This document shows, piece after piece, positions 1 to 9,478 of a DNA stretch of 64,000 nt (positions are counted from its first letter, which is position 1; each line of letters begins with the position of its first letter). The notes under the pieces were generated by a model. That model made no database searches, had not been told where the DNA came from, and worked only from the letters and a program-made list of their open reading frames with translations. Position numbers and translations under genes: made by a program. This stretch comes from Rhynchonema sp. JSB1_4 (taxonomy: Eukaryota > Nematoda > Chromadorea > Monhysterida > Xyalidae): the NCBI GenBank assembly GCA_030248065.1, contig JASAMV010001302.1, forward strand, positions 1-64,000, written 5' to 3'.

Positions 1-882
1 ACAACATTCCTGCTTTACGAAGGACTCGAACCGAATCGAATTCGACGACATTTACTCGTCTTCTCATTGGCAGCGCCGACACTCGCCATTGTCACATTTG
101 TCGGCATCATCAAAGTTGGTCATTTAGCGTCGGTCCGTTTTCACGGGACAGCAAACATCATATCATACTGGTGGATTTCGCACTCCGTCTTTTTTAAACT
201 GGCCGATCAGAACCGAGATCCGGTATTTGCTGTTATCATGTCATGGATAGGAACAGCAGCTTGGAAGCTGTCGTTAACAATGAAGCCAGCCAGGGCATGA
301 AAATCAGTGAACTGTTTTGTCAAAGTGTGACTTCGATCCAGCCGAGTTTTTTTTTCAAAAAGCGGCCAGTGGCTCATTTGCCAAAAATCTAGTGCCTAAT
401 TCTTACTTCAGTACCGGCTCCCTGAATTTCTTGTGGCTCATTTGCCGAAATCATGCGACCTATTCAAAAATTTTAGTGGCCCAATGAGCCCATCAGTAGC
501 AAAAAAACCCTGCCAGCCAGTATGATGGTAAGGCGATGATGAGGATGTTGACCTTCATGCACCGCTCCCCCACCAACATCTCAACTGTTTATTGCAGGGC
601 GGCAGCGCCACATTGTCATCACTGACAACCACTGGCGTGCTAATGCTGTTCAGCGCAGGCACGTTCCTGTACGTCGCCACCGTGCATGTGCTGCCCGAGG
701 TTGTGCAACAGGGCGGCGGTGGTGCACATCAATTGCTCACTGATGACAATGGCACGCTCGAATCGGTGCCAGCCAGGCCGCATCAGCACGGCGCCGGATT
801 CAAAATGAACGAACTATTGGCGCTCATATCGGGCGCTATCGTGCCCATATTCTTGTCGCTCGGACACTCGCATGGACATTAG
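1..882 (+). CDS. Zinc transporter ZIP9 (SLC39A9-like), 3' part
   Basis: Two in-frame exons, 1-114 and 598-882 (stop TAG), joined in phase 0 across a 483-bp intron with donor GTTGGT and acceptor ATTGCAG. The gene continues upstream of the window. The first exon reads GLEPNRIRRHLLVFSLAAP, the second has LMLFSAGTFLYVATVHVLPE and ends SLGHSHGH. These match, in order, the C-terminal third of ZIP9 from memory of the family: the RIRRHLL helix, the SAGTFLYVATVHVLPE membrane segment with its His, a short His-containing loop, and a last helix followed by a His-rich tail. ZIP9 is a Golgi and plasma-membrane zinc importer. The loop before the last helix contains a glycine run (GGGG) that looks lineage-specific. 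The exon order, motifs and tail make the family call firm; only about 133 residues are visible. Confidence 0.93.
115..597 (+). other. ZIP9 intron
   Basis: A 483-bp intron between the two ZIP9 exons. It contains two related copies of a GTGGCTCATTTGCC phrase (around 369 and 431) and no coding signal. The 77-codon ORF at 67-300 is the first exon reading on into the intron in a frame that overlaps it. Confidence 0.8.
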
Positions 883-954
883 GCTCTCTCTGCTCTTTTA
901 TGGATCCCAAAACTGTGTGTTAGTTTAGATTTTTGGGTTTGTTTTGGCTCTTAT

Positions 955-1792
955 ATTGATCGCACAATGACTTTATAAGAATTGGTCAAATTGTTTCCTG
1001 AATCGTAAAGCAGGAAAGTGACGAGGCTGTGACGTTGCGTTGCGCAATCACACACAAAGAATGCAGTCACCAATAATTTTTCAGACCCGCAGCAACGTGG
1101 GTGCTCTGCCAGATTATTTTCAGATGAAAATGTTTTGTGAGAATTACAAATAGCGCAGTGGTTAAAGCGGCCCCGCCGCTATTGTTTTTTGGATTTTCGA
1201 TCACTTTTTTTGCTCACATCGTTAGTTGGCATCGAGATCAAGAACATTAATTTTGACGAACTTCACCAAAGTGGCTATTACGCACCGAAATCAATCCGCA
1301 AACTTGGCCTATCGGGAACAAAACTGTTCTATATTGACGCACATCCGCACATGATAATCAGGAATTACAACAGAAATTCAAAATCACTGGGGCGTGCTAT
1401 AAGCAGCGAGTCACTGTAGCCCGATAAAACATTAGCTGTTTTGCAGATGACAAATGTTTTGTCAAGCTACCGTAACCCGGCGCCTATGCCACCGTCAGTG
1501 ATTTTGAATTTTGCTTTGCGGGTCCTGATTTCCATGCACAGACTGTGCGTCAATATTGGGCTGGTTTCTTCCCGAACGTCCATGTTGGTGGATCGATTTC
1601 GATCAGTAATCGTCCTTTTGGTGAAGTTTTTCAACGTTAATGTTCTTGATCCCAGTGCCAACTAACGATACAAACAGAAAACACGAGGTCGAAAACCCAA
1701 AAAACAATAGCGACGGGCCCGGTTTAAGAGTGACTGAACCTGAAAATCAGGATTGATTTGATAAATTCTTATATGATCATTGTGCGACCAAT
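955..1792. repeat. Large imperfect foldback (inverted repeat) 1
   Basis: Sequence from 955 to about 1437, read forward, matches the reverse complement of about 1441-1792. Shared blocks are GATCAAGAACATTAA, TCGTTAGTTGGCA, CGCTATTGTTTTTTGG and CGCACAATGA. The arms meet near 1440 with almost no loop. They have drifted by substitutions, and the left arm carries an extra segment around 1010-1140. Short ORFs on both strands here (1189-1419, 1441-1665, 1467-1661) are mirror products of the arms and are not treated as genes. A tRNA-like phrase, TAGCGCAGTGGTTAAAGCG, lies in the left arm at about 1152. It is probably a foldback transposable element. Confidence 0.8.
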
Positions 1793-1835
1793 ACCTACAT
1801 ACAAAACGAAATCAGACACGCTGACATGAACAAGG

Positions 1836-2417
1836 TTTAAAGGGGGCGCGACATTATTATTTTTCACGATACACCGCCTGATTTTATGTCAGAAATTGAA
1901 AGACGACATCCGAAGGAACATGTCTTACAAAGACAACAACATTGACCCGCGCTGTTTTCCGCATGAAAATCACCCCCGAACGTCGAATGTCAGGAACAAA
2001 AGTCAGTTTGCTGTAGTCGCTCGGCCGCTTGAAGATTAGGCATCGAGCTCAAAAAATTATGATATGGACTCGGCGCTTATGTAATATTTGCGAAACATTT
2101 CAGCTGCCACAGAAATTGCAACGTCGACAGGTGCTTGGAGCTGGTTGCCGGAAAAATGTTTCGCAGATATTACATAAGCACCGAGTCCATATCATAATTT
2201 TTTGAGCTCGATGCCTGATTTTCAAGCAGCCGAGCGACTACAGCAAACTGACTTTTGTTCCTGACATTCGATGTTCGGGGGTGATTTTCATGCTGAAAAC
2301 AGCGCGGGTCAATGTTGTTGTCTTTGTAAGACATGTTCCTTCGGATGTCGTCTTTCAATTTCTGACATAAAATCAGGCGGTGCATCGTGAAAAATAATGA
2401 TGTCGCGGCCCCTTTAA
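1836..2417. repeat. Large near-perfect foldback (inverted repeat) 2
   Basis: Arms of about 260 bp (1836-2100 and 2156-2417) are nearly identical reverse complements around a ~55-bp spacer. Shared phrases include GAAAGACGACATCCGAAGGA, AACATTGACCCGCGCTGTTTT and TCAAAAAATTATGATATGGA. Outer ends read TTTAAAGGGGGCGCGAC and the matching reverse complement. Differences are scattered single bases, so this foldback looks younger than its neighbour at 955-1792. It looks like a MITE or foldback element; no transposase is recognisable. Confidence 0.85.
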
Positions 2418-3293
2418 TTGGTATCGGTTTTCTGTTCGCCACCTGTGTATACTTTGGTTTGGTCATGCTATGTTTGCTGTTCATGTTCAGATGCTTTTTG
2501 TTGCTCGCAAGAACCGGCAACACCTTCATGTTTGGTGTGATAAGTTTCATGCAGTGCAGATTTAAACATAGGTTCGTGCTTGAGTTGTAGCAGGTGACCG
2601 GTTTTTTGCCCCGTTGTATGTGTAGGCTTGACCGCCTGAGCGTCTGAACCCCGTGGTTATGCTCACTTTCAAAACATCTATTCTTTTTATTAAATGGGGC
2701 GGTCTTGGTTTTATATACATAGGTTGATTGGCGGACTAAAGTGCTTGAGCACATTGGTATGGGCTGTAGCTGTTTGACAGCTTGTGAAAGTTATTTCAAA
2801 GGGGACCAACCGGTTCCATTTTTACGGTGTGCCCTTAACGGCAGTAGTTGGCCGTCCCTCCTTAAATTATGGTTTTTGCTCGTTTCTTAAATTATACTTT
2901 TTGTACAGCAAATAATTTACGAGTGCGTGAATGTGCACAAAGTCCCAAGTTGATCTAATTGTTGTTGAACTTAGCATATTCTTGTTGTTGTTTGTTGTTA
3001 CATTGACTTTTACTCTGACAATGGGCTGTTCCATCAGATGTGATATGCGTTATTATTTTATCTTGCACGGGCACGTGTGATTTTCAGGCTCGAGTTCAGA
3101 CAGATTCTTGGGTGTGTGTGTGTCTTTGCCAAATATATTTAGTGTGTTTATAAAGTTTCTGTTACGTCTCAGTTTATCGTTTCTTATTAATAGCCACGCT
3201 CTGAAACCTCTGTTACACAGCTGAAAATGATCAACTTTCGCAACTTTTATTCCCCATTCGTGTCTTGTACCATGTGTAACGTATACAACATGC
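2418..3293. other. Gene-free spacer
   Basis: No exon or RNA gene is supported. A minus-strand ORF (2170-2754, 194 codons) begins here and runs into the right arm of foldback 2. Its product resembles nothing I recognise. Confidence 0.5.
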
Positions 3294-4526
3294 TCATATA
3301 TTGAACCGGATAAAAGTCACTAAATTCTCGCTCATGAATGATATCACTGAGATGGCTGTGCCCAGCACGAACACCATGAATAACCCAGCAAAATTCTGCA
3401 CCGTCATGCGCTCACCGTGGCTGCCGCTGTTTCTGTCCGTCGTCCAGTGCATGTATGCGCTGTGGTAGGAGGTCCCTGTGTCGAATGCACTGCGTCTTTG
3501 AAACATCTGCTCGTACCGACGCGATATCTGTTCGATCGCCACATCATTCCGTATGATCTGCGTGTCAATCGCGTCGAGCACCCGCTTGGGCACTCTCGGT
3601 GCACACAACAGGCCGTTGCGGAACTGGCCCAGTTCAGGTACTTCGACGATTCTCACGCCTGGATGACCGCCGAACTGGGCTCGAAGCTCGATCGTTGAAT
3701 AGAGCGCCACGAACTTGCCTGACAGCAGCGTTTCAGCCTCTGGCATGCTGCTGCCGATCACTTGCTGACTGTCCAAGGCTGCCGCAAGTTGCATCGCTTT
3801 GGGATATGTGTTCTGAAGCACTGCAGTGTTCTTGTGCGCAATCAGATGCACATCACCGCGCTTCAGTAGCGCGATCAGCTCGTCAATGTTGTGGAATTGG
3901 TAAACAGGCCAATTGTATAGAATGCTACTAAGAAGGCTGGTTTGGTAAAGTCCCGTGAAGAAGACAGTCAGAAAGGCGACCCCAAAAATGAGGAATCTCG
4001 GCGCCTGGGTCACTGTGTGCAGGCGCACTGATCCCGTGAGCTGGTTGACCTTTCTGAACACATCAATGGTCATTTTAACCGCCAGATATGATGTTATGGC
4101 CAGTACCCATATGTACGCGTCATAGACGTTCAAGAATATGCCACGAATTTTGTAAGCCCATCGAAGTTCCGAATTCGCCATTCCAGCTATGGACGGTGGT
4201 CCCGACCACGCAGTGACAGTGTATGACGGCTGCAGCCGCATGTTGTCAATGCGAATGGCAGTAGGCGTCAATGCCAACGTGACTGCGTCGTATTCATCAG
4301 CGGATATCATGTCCAGGATGTCTCCTAAACTGGAGTTTTCAGGAGCCCTGTGTAGCGTGTATTTGATATGTGCCAATTTCAACACCAAATGCAGAATTTC
4401 TGCCACTAGGCCTGGATAGGGGCAATGGAATTTGTCGTAAGCCAAATTAGCATCGAAACCGCACGGATACGCCCATGGAGTGAACGACTTGTAAAGCAAG
4501 TTCAATGTGTATGATGAATTCTCCAT
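3294..4526 (-). CDS. Ionotropic-receptor-like protein, array copy 1
   Basis: A single-exon ORF of 410 residues. I start it at the MENSSYTL methionine (4526), because the four other copies start at the equivalent residue. The reading frame is open for 36 more codons upstream, to 4634, without similarity to the others. The order is S1 half of a ligand-binding domain with CGFDANLAYDKFHCPYPGL, then LTPTAIR, which places an arginine where ionotropic glutamate receptors hold the ligand carboxylate. A pre-M1/M1 segment (FLNVYDAYIWVLAITSYL), a helix like M3 (FLTVFFTGLYQTSLLSSIL), an S2 half and a last membrane helix (FAGLFMVFVLGTAISVI) follow. There is no amino-terminal receptor domain, and the M1-M3 linker is too short for a pore loop. 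It is the most diverged intact copy. Ligand and channel activity are unknown. Confidence 0.85.
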   Translation of the reverse strand: MENSSYTLNLLYKSFTPWAYPCGFDANLAYDKFHCPYPGLVAEILHLVLKLAHIKYTLHRAPENSSLGDILDMISADEYDAVTLALTPTAIRIDNMRLQPSYTVTAWSGPPSIAGMANSELRWAYKIRGIFLNVYDAYIWVLAITSYLAVKMTIDVFRKVNQLTGSVRLHTVTQAPRFLIFGVAFLTVFFTGLYQTSLLSSILYNWPVYQFHNIDELIALLKRGDVHLIAHKNTAVLQNTYPKAMQLAAALDSQQVIGSSMPEAETLLSGKFVALYSTIELRAQFGGHPGVRIVEVPELGQFRNGLLCAPRVPKRVLDAIDTQIIRNDVAIEQISRRYEQMFQRRSAFDTGTSYHSAYMHWTTDRNSGSHGERMTVQNFAGLFMVFVLGTAISVISFMSENLVTFIRFNI

Positions 4527-4984
4527 ATTTGTTGGCCGGAAAGTAACACGTGCAGAATACCTCCGTGCACATATGTACACAAGTCTGTTGCCTATTTGCA
4601 TTTGTATACACCGGTGCGCGTCATGCATTTGCACATACAGCTGGTATTGTGATGTTGTTTACATTTAATTAAGAAGCATGTGCCATCACCACCGTGCTCA
4701 TGTGGCGATACTTATCCCACACGAACTTCATCAGCAGAAACAAACCGGTGAGCCTTTGAACGTTGTGAGATTGGCGCTTTAATGTGCGAGCATAGCACCA
4801 ATCAGCTGCCAGTAATTGATGGCGAATGTGGTCTTTGTTGGTCGAAGAAAATGACCAATGACTGCGCAGACCTAAACAAACGTAAACAACATTTGCATCA
4901 ATCGTCAGTGCTATTTCTGTTTAGTTATCTGAACTGTGACATTGAGCTTGATATCGAATTACACGTGTTGTACACTCGTATAAA
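4527..4984. other. Spacer between array copy 1 and the relic
   Basis: Presumed upstream region of array copy 1 (transcribed leftwards) and downstream flank of the decayed copy. No further exon is seen and no clear promoter motif is distinguishable. Confidence 0.5.
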
Positions 4985-5690
4985 ATGGAACCGCAGCAGC
5001 GAACAACAGCTATGTATAATACTACGTGTTCATTGACCACGACCACCGCAGATACGCACAATCCTGCTGAGAACATTGGTAATGATCTGGCAAAATCGTG
5101 CGCCGTCATACGCTCCCCGCATGCCTGCTCTTTGTTTCCACTCTTTCAATGTATGATGTCCCGCTATCAAATGCGCTGCGTCTCTGAAACATCTGATCGT
5201 ATCGGTGCGAAATTTCATTGATTGCTTGCTAGTTCTGTATTCTGTTCATCAATTACGTTTATCACGTGTTCCGGCACTTGTGCCACTTGAATTCTTCCGC
5301 AGCTACTCATTGGAAGAGGGGACGCATCATGTGACCACCCAAGCGCACACTGGGCTTGGTGTCACTGTGTCGCGTGTGTGCTTTGTATCCCGTGCGACTT
5401 TGTATCACGTTCAGTCATTGTATCCCGTATGCATGTATCGCGGTTCCGTTCTAAAGCATATGCATCATTCTGATGACGAAATGAAAAGAAGTCAAAATAG
5501 TTCTTGTACATTTGTAATCAAATCTCCACCCTGATCTCAAGGCTGATTGGTGTTTCGAGTCTGCTGCCAAAACTAGCCCATTGTCAAAATACGCAACTGA
5601 TAATGTTGCTAATGACTTGATAAGGTTTTCATCACCTCGTCTATGGTTGTATGAATTCTGTTCTTTAACTACGTGGGGTCCCAATTAAAA
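4985..5690 (-). pseudogene. Decayed ionotropic-receptor-like copy
   Basis: Minus-strand translation gives pieces collinear with array copy 1 but in different frames and with stops. Around 5240-5290 it reads VPEHVINVIDEQNTEL (copy 1: VPKRVLDAIDTQ). A frame change follows, then EISHRYDQMFQRRSAFDSGT at about 5160-5220 (copy 1: QISRRYEQMFQRRSAFDTGT). Another frame change leads to ERMTAHDFA and a hydrophobic stretch at about 5000-5115, equivalent to the last membrane helix. A weaker S2-like remnant lies at 5540-5690. The N-terminal half (S1, M1) is not recognisable. The close match to copy 1 suggests a local duplicate that later lost function. Confidence 0.75.
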
Positions 5691-6119
5691 AATAAATATA
5701 CGGGATACAAAGTCGTACGTGATACGAAGTCGCACAGGATACAAAAGTATTCAGGCGATGCAGTGGTGCGGGATTGTAAAGAATTTTCCGTGTAAACGTC
5801 AAATTCATCATAATTGCTGCTCCAAAGCAACCGTTTAGTGTTGTTTGAGGTTCAGTGAATACCGGAATTCTGTTGCCACTGCACTGGGGTACATACACAT
5901 GCACACTAATCGCTGGCGAAGCAATGGTTCGTAGTTTATTTTTTAGCAAGATATTCTTTGCGTACAATTAAAATTACCTGCGTGTTTACACGATCCATGC
6001 TTATGTACGTGAAACCAATACCAGTCTTGGTGAATTGATTTTCTGCCAAATGAACATTTTTGTCGGACACAAAAACACGCACTATACTTATGTACTGTAC
6101 ATGTGGGGCAACATGGTGA

Positions 6120-7319
6120 TTATACTCGTTGAAAAAGTAAGTAAAGTAGTTCCGTTGAGAACACTAACGTTGCGGCAAGCATACCTACAGTACATACGAG
6201 AAATAATCCCACAAAGTCAAACACTCCCATTTTCTGTCCGATGTGGTCTTGCAGGTGTAACTGGGAGTGATTACAGCGCGGTTGCTGGTTTTGATGCATG
6301 TTCTTGTATCGACGCGCTACGACCATAAATGGTTGTTGGTTCTCAATAATAACTGCATCGATCTTGCTCACAATCTGTTTTGGTACTTTCGCTGAGTAAA
6401 GCAGTCCATTTTGCGTAACTCCTAGGCTTGGCATCTGGACAACTCGAACGCAAGGATCACTGTCATACTTTGCATGTAACGCCGTGTTTGAGTACATTGC
6501 TATGTACTCACCTGAGTGCAGTTTCTTGGAGCTTGGCACATTCGAGGGAACGATCGGGTTATGATGCAATACTTTCTTCAGTCTCATCATGTCTGCCGTT
6601 GTAAATTGCAGATATGATATGCCTTCATATGTGAGAAGTCGCACTTCATTCTTGCCAAGCAGTCGGATCACGTCGTCAACATTATTGAACAAGTAGATCG
6701 GTTGCTGCACAAGTAGTTGACCGAGCAATCCCGATTGATAGAGACCCACGAAAAATACGGAGAAGAACGTCGTCAGAAACACCAGGCACTGCGACGCTGA
6801 CGTTGCGTAGCGTAGGTCGACGGATTTCGTGTGTTTGTTTGTCCATTGCAACGCTTTGATTGTCAATTTCACGATCCAGTAGACAGCAAGCGCGAACAGC
6901 CAAACCTCAACGTGATAGACATTCATGAATATGCTCTGCGCCTCATAAACCCAGTCACGTTCGAAATGTGCTGCTCCGGCAAATGAAGGAATGCCCCTCC
7001 AAGCGGCCACCTGATACGACGGCACCAGCCCCAGAGTCGTCAAGCGGTGCGTGGTAGGAGTCAACGCAGCGCTCAGAATATCGTAGTCTCCCTTTGACAC
7101 CAGATTCAGCAGGCCACTGAGCGTTAGATTGTCAGGAGCGAGGTGCAGACTGTAGTTGACCTTGGATAGGTGCAGCATTTCGTACAGCGACTCGGACACT
7201 ATTCCAGGATGACTGCAACGTCGATGGTTGGTCCGCAAGTTTGACCGCCAGCCGCATGCATACGCCCATGGTTCGAACGCTTTGTAGAGAACGCGTAGTG
7301 TGAATGTTGATTCGTTCAT
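6120..7319 (-). CDS. Ionotropic-receptor-like protein, array copy 2
   Basis: An intronless ORF of 399 residues starting at MNESTFTLRVLYKAF (7319), the start that aligns with the other copies; the frame is open for another 56 codons upstream. It shares the family layout. S1 contains CGWRSNLRTNHRRCSHPG (two conserved cysteines) and LTPTTHR with the ligand-type arginine. M1 is FMNVYHVEVWLFALAVYWIV. The M3-like helix includes FFSVFFVGLYQSGLLGQLL. An S2 half and a C-terminal helix (FVGLFLVCTVGMLAATLV) follow. Only about 25 residues separate the first two helices, so no re-entrant pore loop is present. No signal peptide is apparent. Function is inferred only as a membrane protein with a glutamate-receptor-like binding fold. 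Confidence 0.88.
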   Translation of the reverse strand: MNESTFTLRVLYKAFEPWAYACGWRSNLRTNHRRCSHPGIVSESLYEMLHLSKVNYSLHLAPDNLTLSGLLNLVSKGDYDILSAALTPTTHRLTTLGLVPSYQVAAWRGIPSFAGAAHFERDWVYEAQSIFMNVYHVEVWLFALAVYWIVKLTIKALQWTNKHTKSVDLRYATSASQCLVFLTTFFSVFFVGLYQSGLLGQLLVQQPIYLFNNVDDVIRLLGKNEVRLLTYEGISYLQFTTADMMRLKKVLHHNPIVPSNVPSSKKLHSGEYIAMYSNTALHAKYDSDPCVRVVQMPSLGVTQNGLLYSAKVPKQIVSKIDAVIIENQQPFMVVARRYKNMHQNQQPRCNHSQLHLQDHIGQKMGVFDFVGLFLVCTVGMLAATLVFSTELLYLLFQRV

Positions 7320-7788
7320 CTTGCTAATATTCAATATTGAAGGTTCAAACAGCAAAATGTTTGTGTGAAAAAATCTCAGCAACGCATGGCACACTACCAT
7401 GCCGTAGATTGCAAACTTATCGTACATACAGGTGTGTTTGCCTTTAATTAGAGCTTCATCGCCAGTTCCGTGTCGAAAGATCCTCATTTGTGGGCTTTAC
7501 TTGTGTCAGTAAACGTTTGTACCACACACGTATGTATCCTCAAGTTCCAGTGGGAAAGAAAACTACAGCACCTGCCACCACGTGCATACTGACGTCACTG
7601 TCCATCCATGCGTCGTATCATACAACTTGGATGCTGTGTAAATTACTCGCTGGCGTTTGTCACTAATTCTAATCGAGTTCCACGTGAGAATACAACGACT
7701 TGTACACTTTGATTGAACCTTAGCACTTTACAGTCAAACCAACGCAAAGCTGGGGCATCTAAATTCAGAAAAACATGTCCGTCCGTTG
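7320..7788. other. Spacer between array copies 2 and 3
   Basis: Presumed promoter side of array copy 2 and 3' flank of copy 3. No additional exon or repeat is seen. Confidence 0.5.
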
Positions 7789-9000
7789 CTATCGTAAAGC
7801 TTCGAGGTATTGCACAAACCAAAGCATAATTTCACATGCAAACGTTAGAGTGGACAGCGCTAAGCCAACGGCATAGACAGAGTATAGTCCAATCATATCG
7901 GTCATCGACATTCGTCGTTCGATCGGCTGGTCTTTCTCGTTCCCCCCGGTTGCGTTCGGTGTTGGCGGCCTTTGTATCAGTGATACGTAGCGGTCTTTGA
8001 TGGAAATCAGGGCAGATGTGGTCGGAATTATGACGTCATCTATCTTTTGTACAATTTTGCGTGGCGTGTTCGGTGCGTAAAGCAGGCCAGCAGCCGGAAC
8101 AACTAAGCTGGGCAATTCCACGATGCGTAACCCGGCTTGCCACTCGTAATCTGTTTGTAGCTCCAATTTTGTGGCAAAATAGACGTATTTTCCACTTCGC
8201 AACGTCTCGGCCGTTGGTTGGGCTGAACCTGCAGTAGTCTTCATTGTATTCTTCTCCAGCGCCTTCTTCAAGTGCTCCATGTGGGGACTGCTACTTTCGA
8301 AATAAGAATACGAAGAATCACCAATCATTTGTATTTCACGATTCTCGATCAGTTCAATCAGTTCGCCAATGTCACTGAATTGATAAACGTCACGTTTGAT
8401 GAGCAGTTGAGTCAGCAGCCCCGATTGGTATAGACCAACGAAGTATACGGAGAAGAATGACATCAGGAACAGCAGCAGCTGCGGGGTGTGGTGATTTAGT
8501 TGAACAGAGTTGGTGATGTTGTTCACTTTCCTGAACAATCGTTCTGTGGCCAGCACAAGTGCATACGCGGCTATGGCGAACAGCCAGACATAGACGTCGT
8601 ATAAGTTTAGGAAAATAGCCGTGGTCTTCTCGAACCAGTTGGGAATCGCTTGAGAAGTGCCCACAACGGCTGGTGGGTCGACCCATGACAATATGGTGTA
8701 GGATGGCTGAAGGTTCAATGTCTCCAAACGCTGTAGAGTCGGTGTCAATGACATGACGAACGTGTCCGCTTCATTGTTGGACAACATGGTCAGAATCTCG
8801 CCAACACTGGTCGCATTCGGCACCGGTTGAAGTGCGAAGTTGATGTGCGCCAAACGAAGCAGAAATTGAAATGACTCGGCGATAATTCCTGGATAGGGAC
8901 AGTCCGTTGGGTGTCGCTCCAAATTTGTGAACAGAGCACATGTATATACCAATGGAGGGACCGGCTTATACAACAACCGCATGGTATAGTTAGACTCCAT
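7789..9000 (-). CDS. Ionotropic-receptor-like protein, array copy 3
   Basis: An intronless ORF of 403 residues. The start is placed at MESNYTMRLLYKP (9000) by alignment with its neighbours; an in-frame ATG six codons earlier (9018) is possible. S1 has LTPTLQRLETLNLQPS with the family arginine. M1 is FLNLYDVYVWLFAIAAYALV. After a short basic linker (RLFRKVNNITNSVQL) comes FLMSFFSVYFVGLYQSGLL, then QFSDIGELIELIENRE opening the S2 half. A membrane helix near the C-terminus (GLYSVYAVGLALSTL) ends the protein. The cysteine pair in S1 is kept although the second lies in a slightly different context (CPYPGI). Like the others it lacks an amino-terminal domain, a visible signal peptide and a pore loop. 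Confidence 0.88.
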   Translation of the reverse strand: MESNYTMRLLYKPVPPLVYTCALFTNLERHPTDCPYPGIIAESFQFLLRLAHINFALQPVPNATSVGEILTMLSNNEADTFVMSLTPTLQRLETLNLQPSYTILSWVDPPAVVGTSQAIPNWFEKTTAIFLNLYDVYVWLFAIAAYALVLATERLFRKVNNITNSVQLNHHTPQLLLFLMSFFSVYFVGLYQSGLLTQLLIKRDVYQFSDIGELIELIENREIQMIGDSSYSYFESSSPHMEHLKKALEKNTMKTTAGSAQPTAETLRSGKYVYFATKLELQTDYEWQAGLRIVELPSLVVPAAGLLYAPNTPRKIVQKIDDVIIPTTSALISIKDRYVSLIQRPPTPNATGGNEKDQPIERRMSMTDMIGLYSVYAVGLALSTLTFACEIMLWFVQYLEALR

Positions 9001-9478
9001 TGTGTGTTCTCTGTGCAACTTCTCACAGTACCTATCAGTACGAAAACAATGATGCGCCCTTCAGCGTTAGCGCATAATTGTCCGATGGTCGGCTTTGGGG
9101 TGATGTGCTCAGATCTTGTTCGCCAGACGAATGAAACGCTTGAACTGGGATTGTTTACTGTTAATTATCTTTTATCTACATCGCTTCATCTGTGTTCGTC
9201 TCCCAAACACAAAAACGTTGTGTTTGTATATAATTATTTCCCACCGATTCTGCCGAAAGTAAGCTCGTCGAACTAGGCAAAGTCTAGATAGACCAAGTCA
9301 TCCGGTGCACTCGGAGTTAATTGAGGTGGACATTTACAAGCGTACTAACAACTGACTGAAGGCTGTCGATGCTTGTTGTCTGAAAACGTGCCGTTGCATG
9401 ATCTGCATATGCCGATCATTTGTTCACGTCTTCAAGGATGACTTCATATCGTAAATAATGTTGATAAATAGTGTCAAA
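9001..9478. other. Spacer between array copies 3 and 4
   Basis: No extra exon. The plus-strand ORF at 8911-9276 is antisense to copy 3 and its upstream region and is not supported. Confidence 0.5.

Noticed and set aside
2170..2754. 194-codon minus-strand ORF
   Set aside because: A third of it is the right arm of foldback 2, and the mirrored arm encodes the same peptide with a stop. No recognisable domain.
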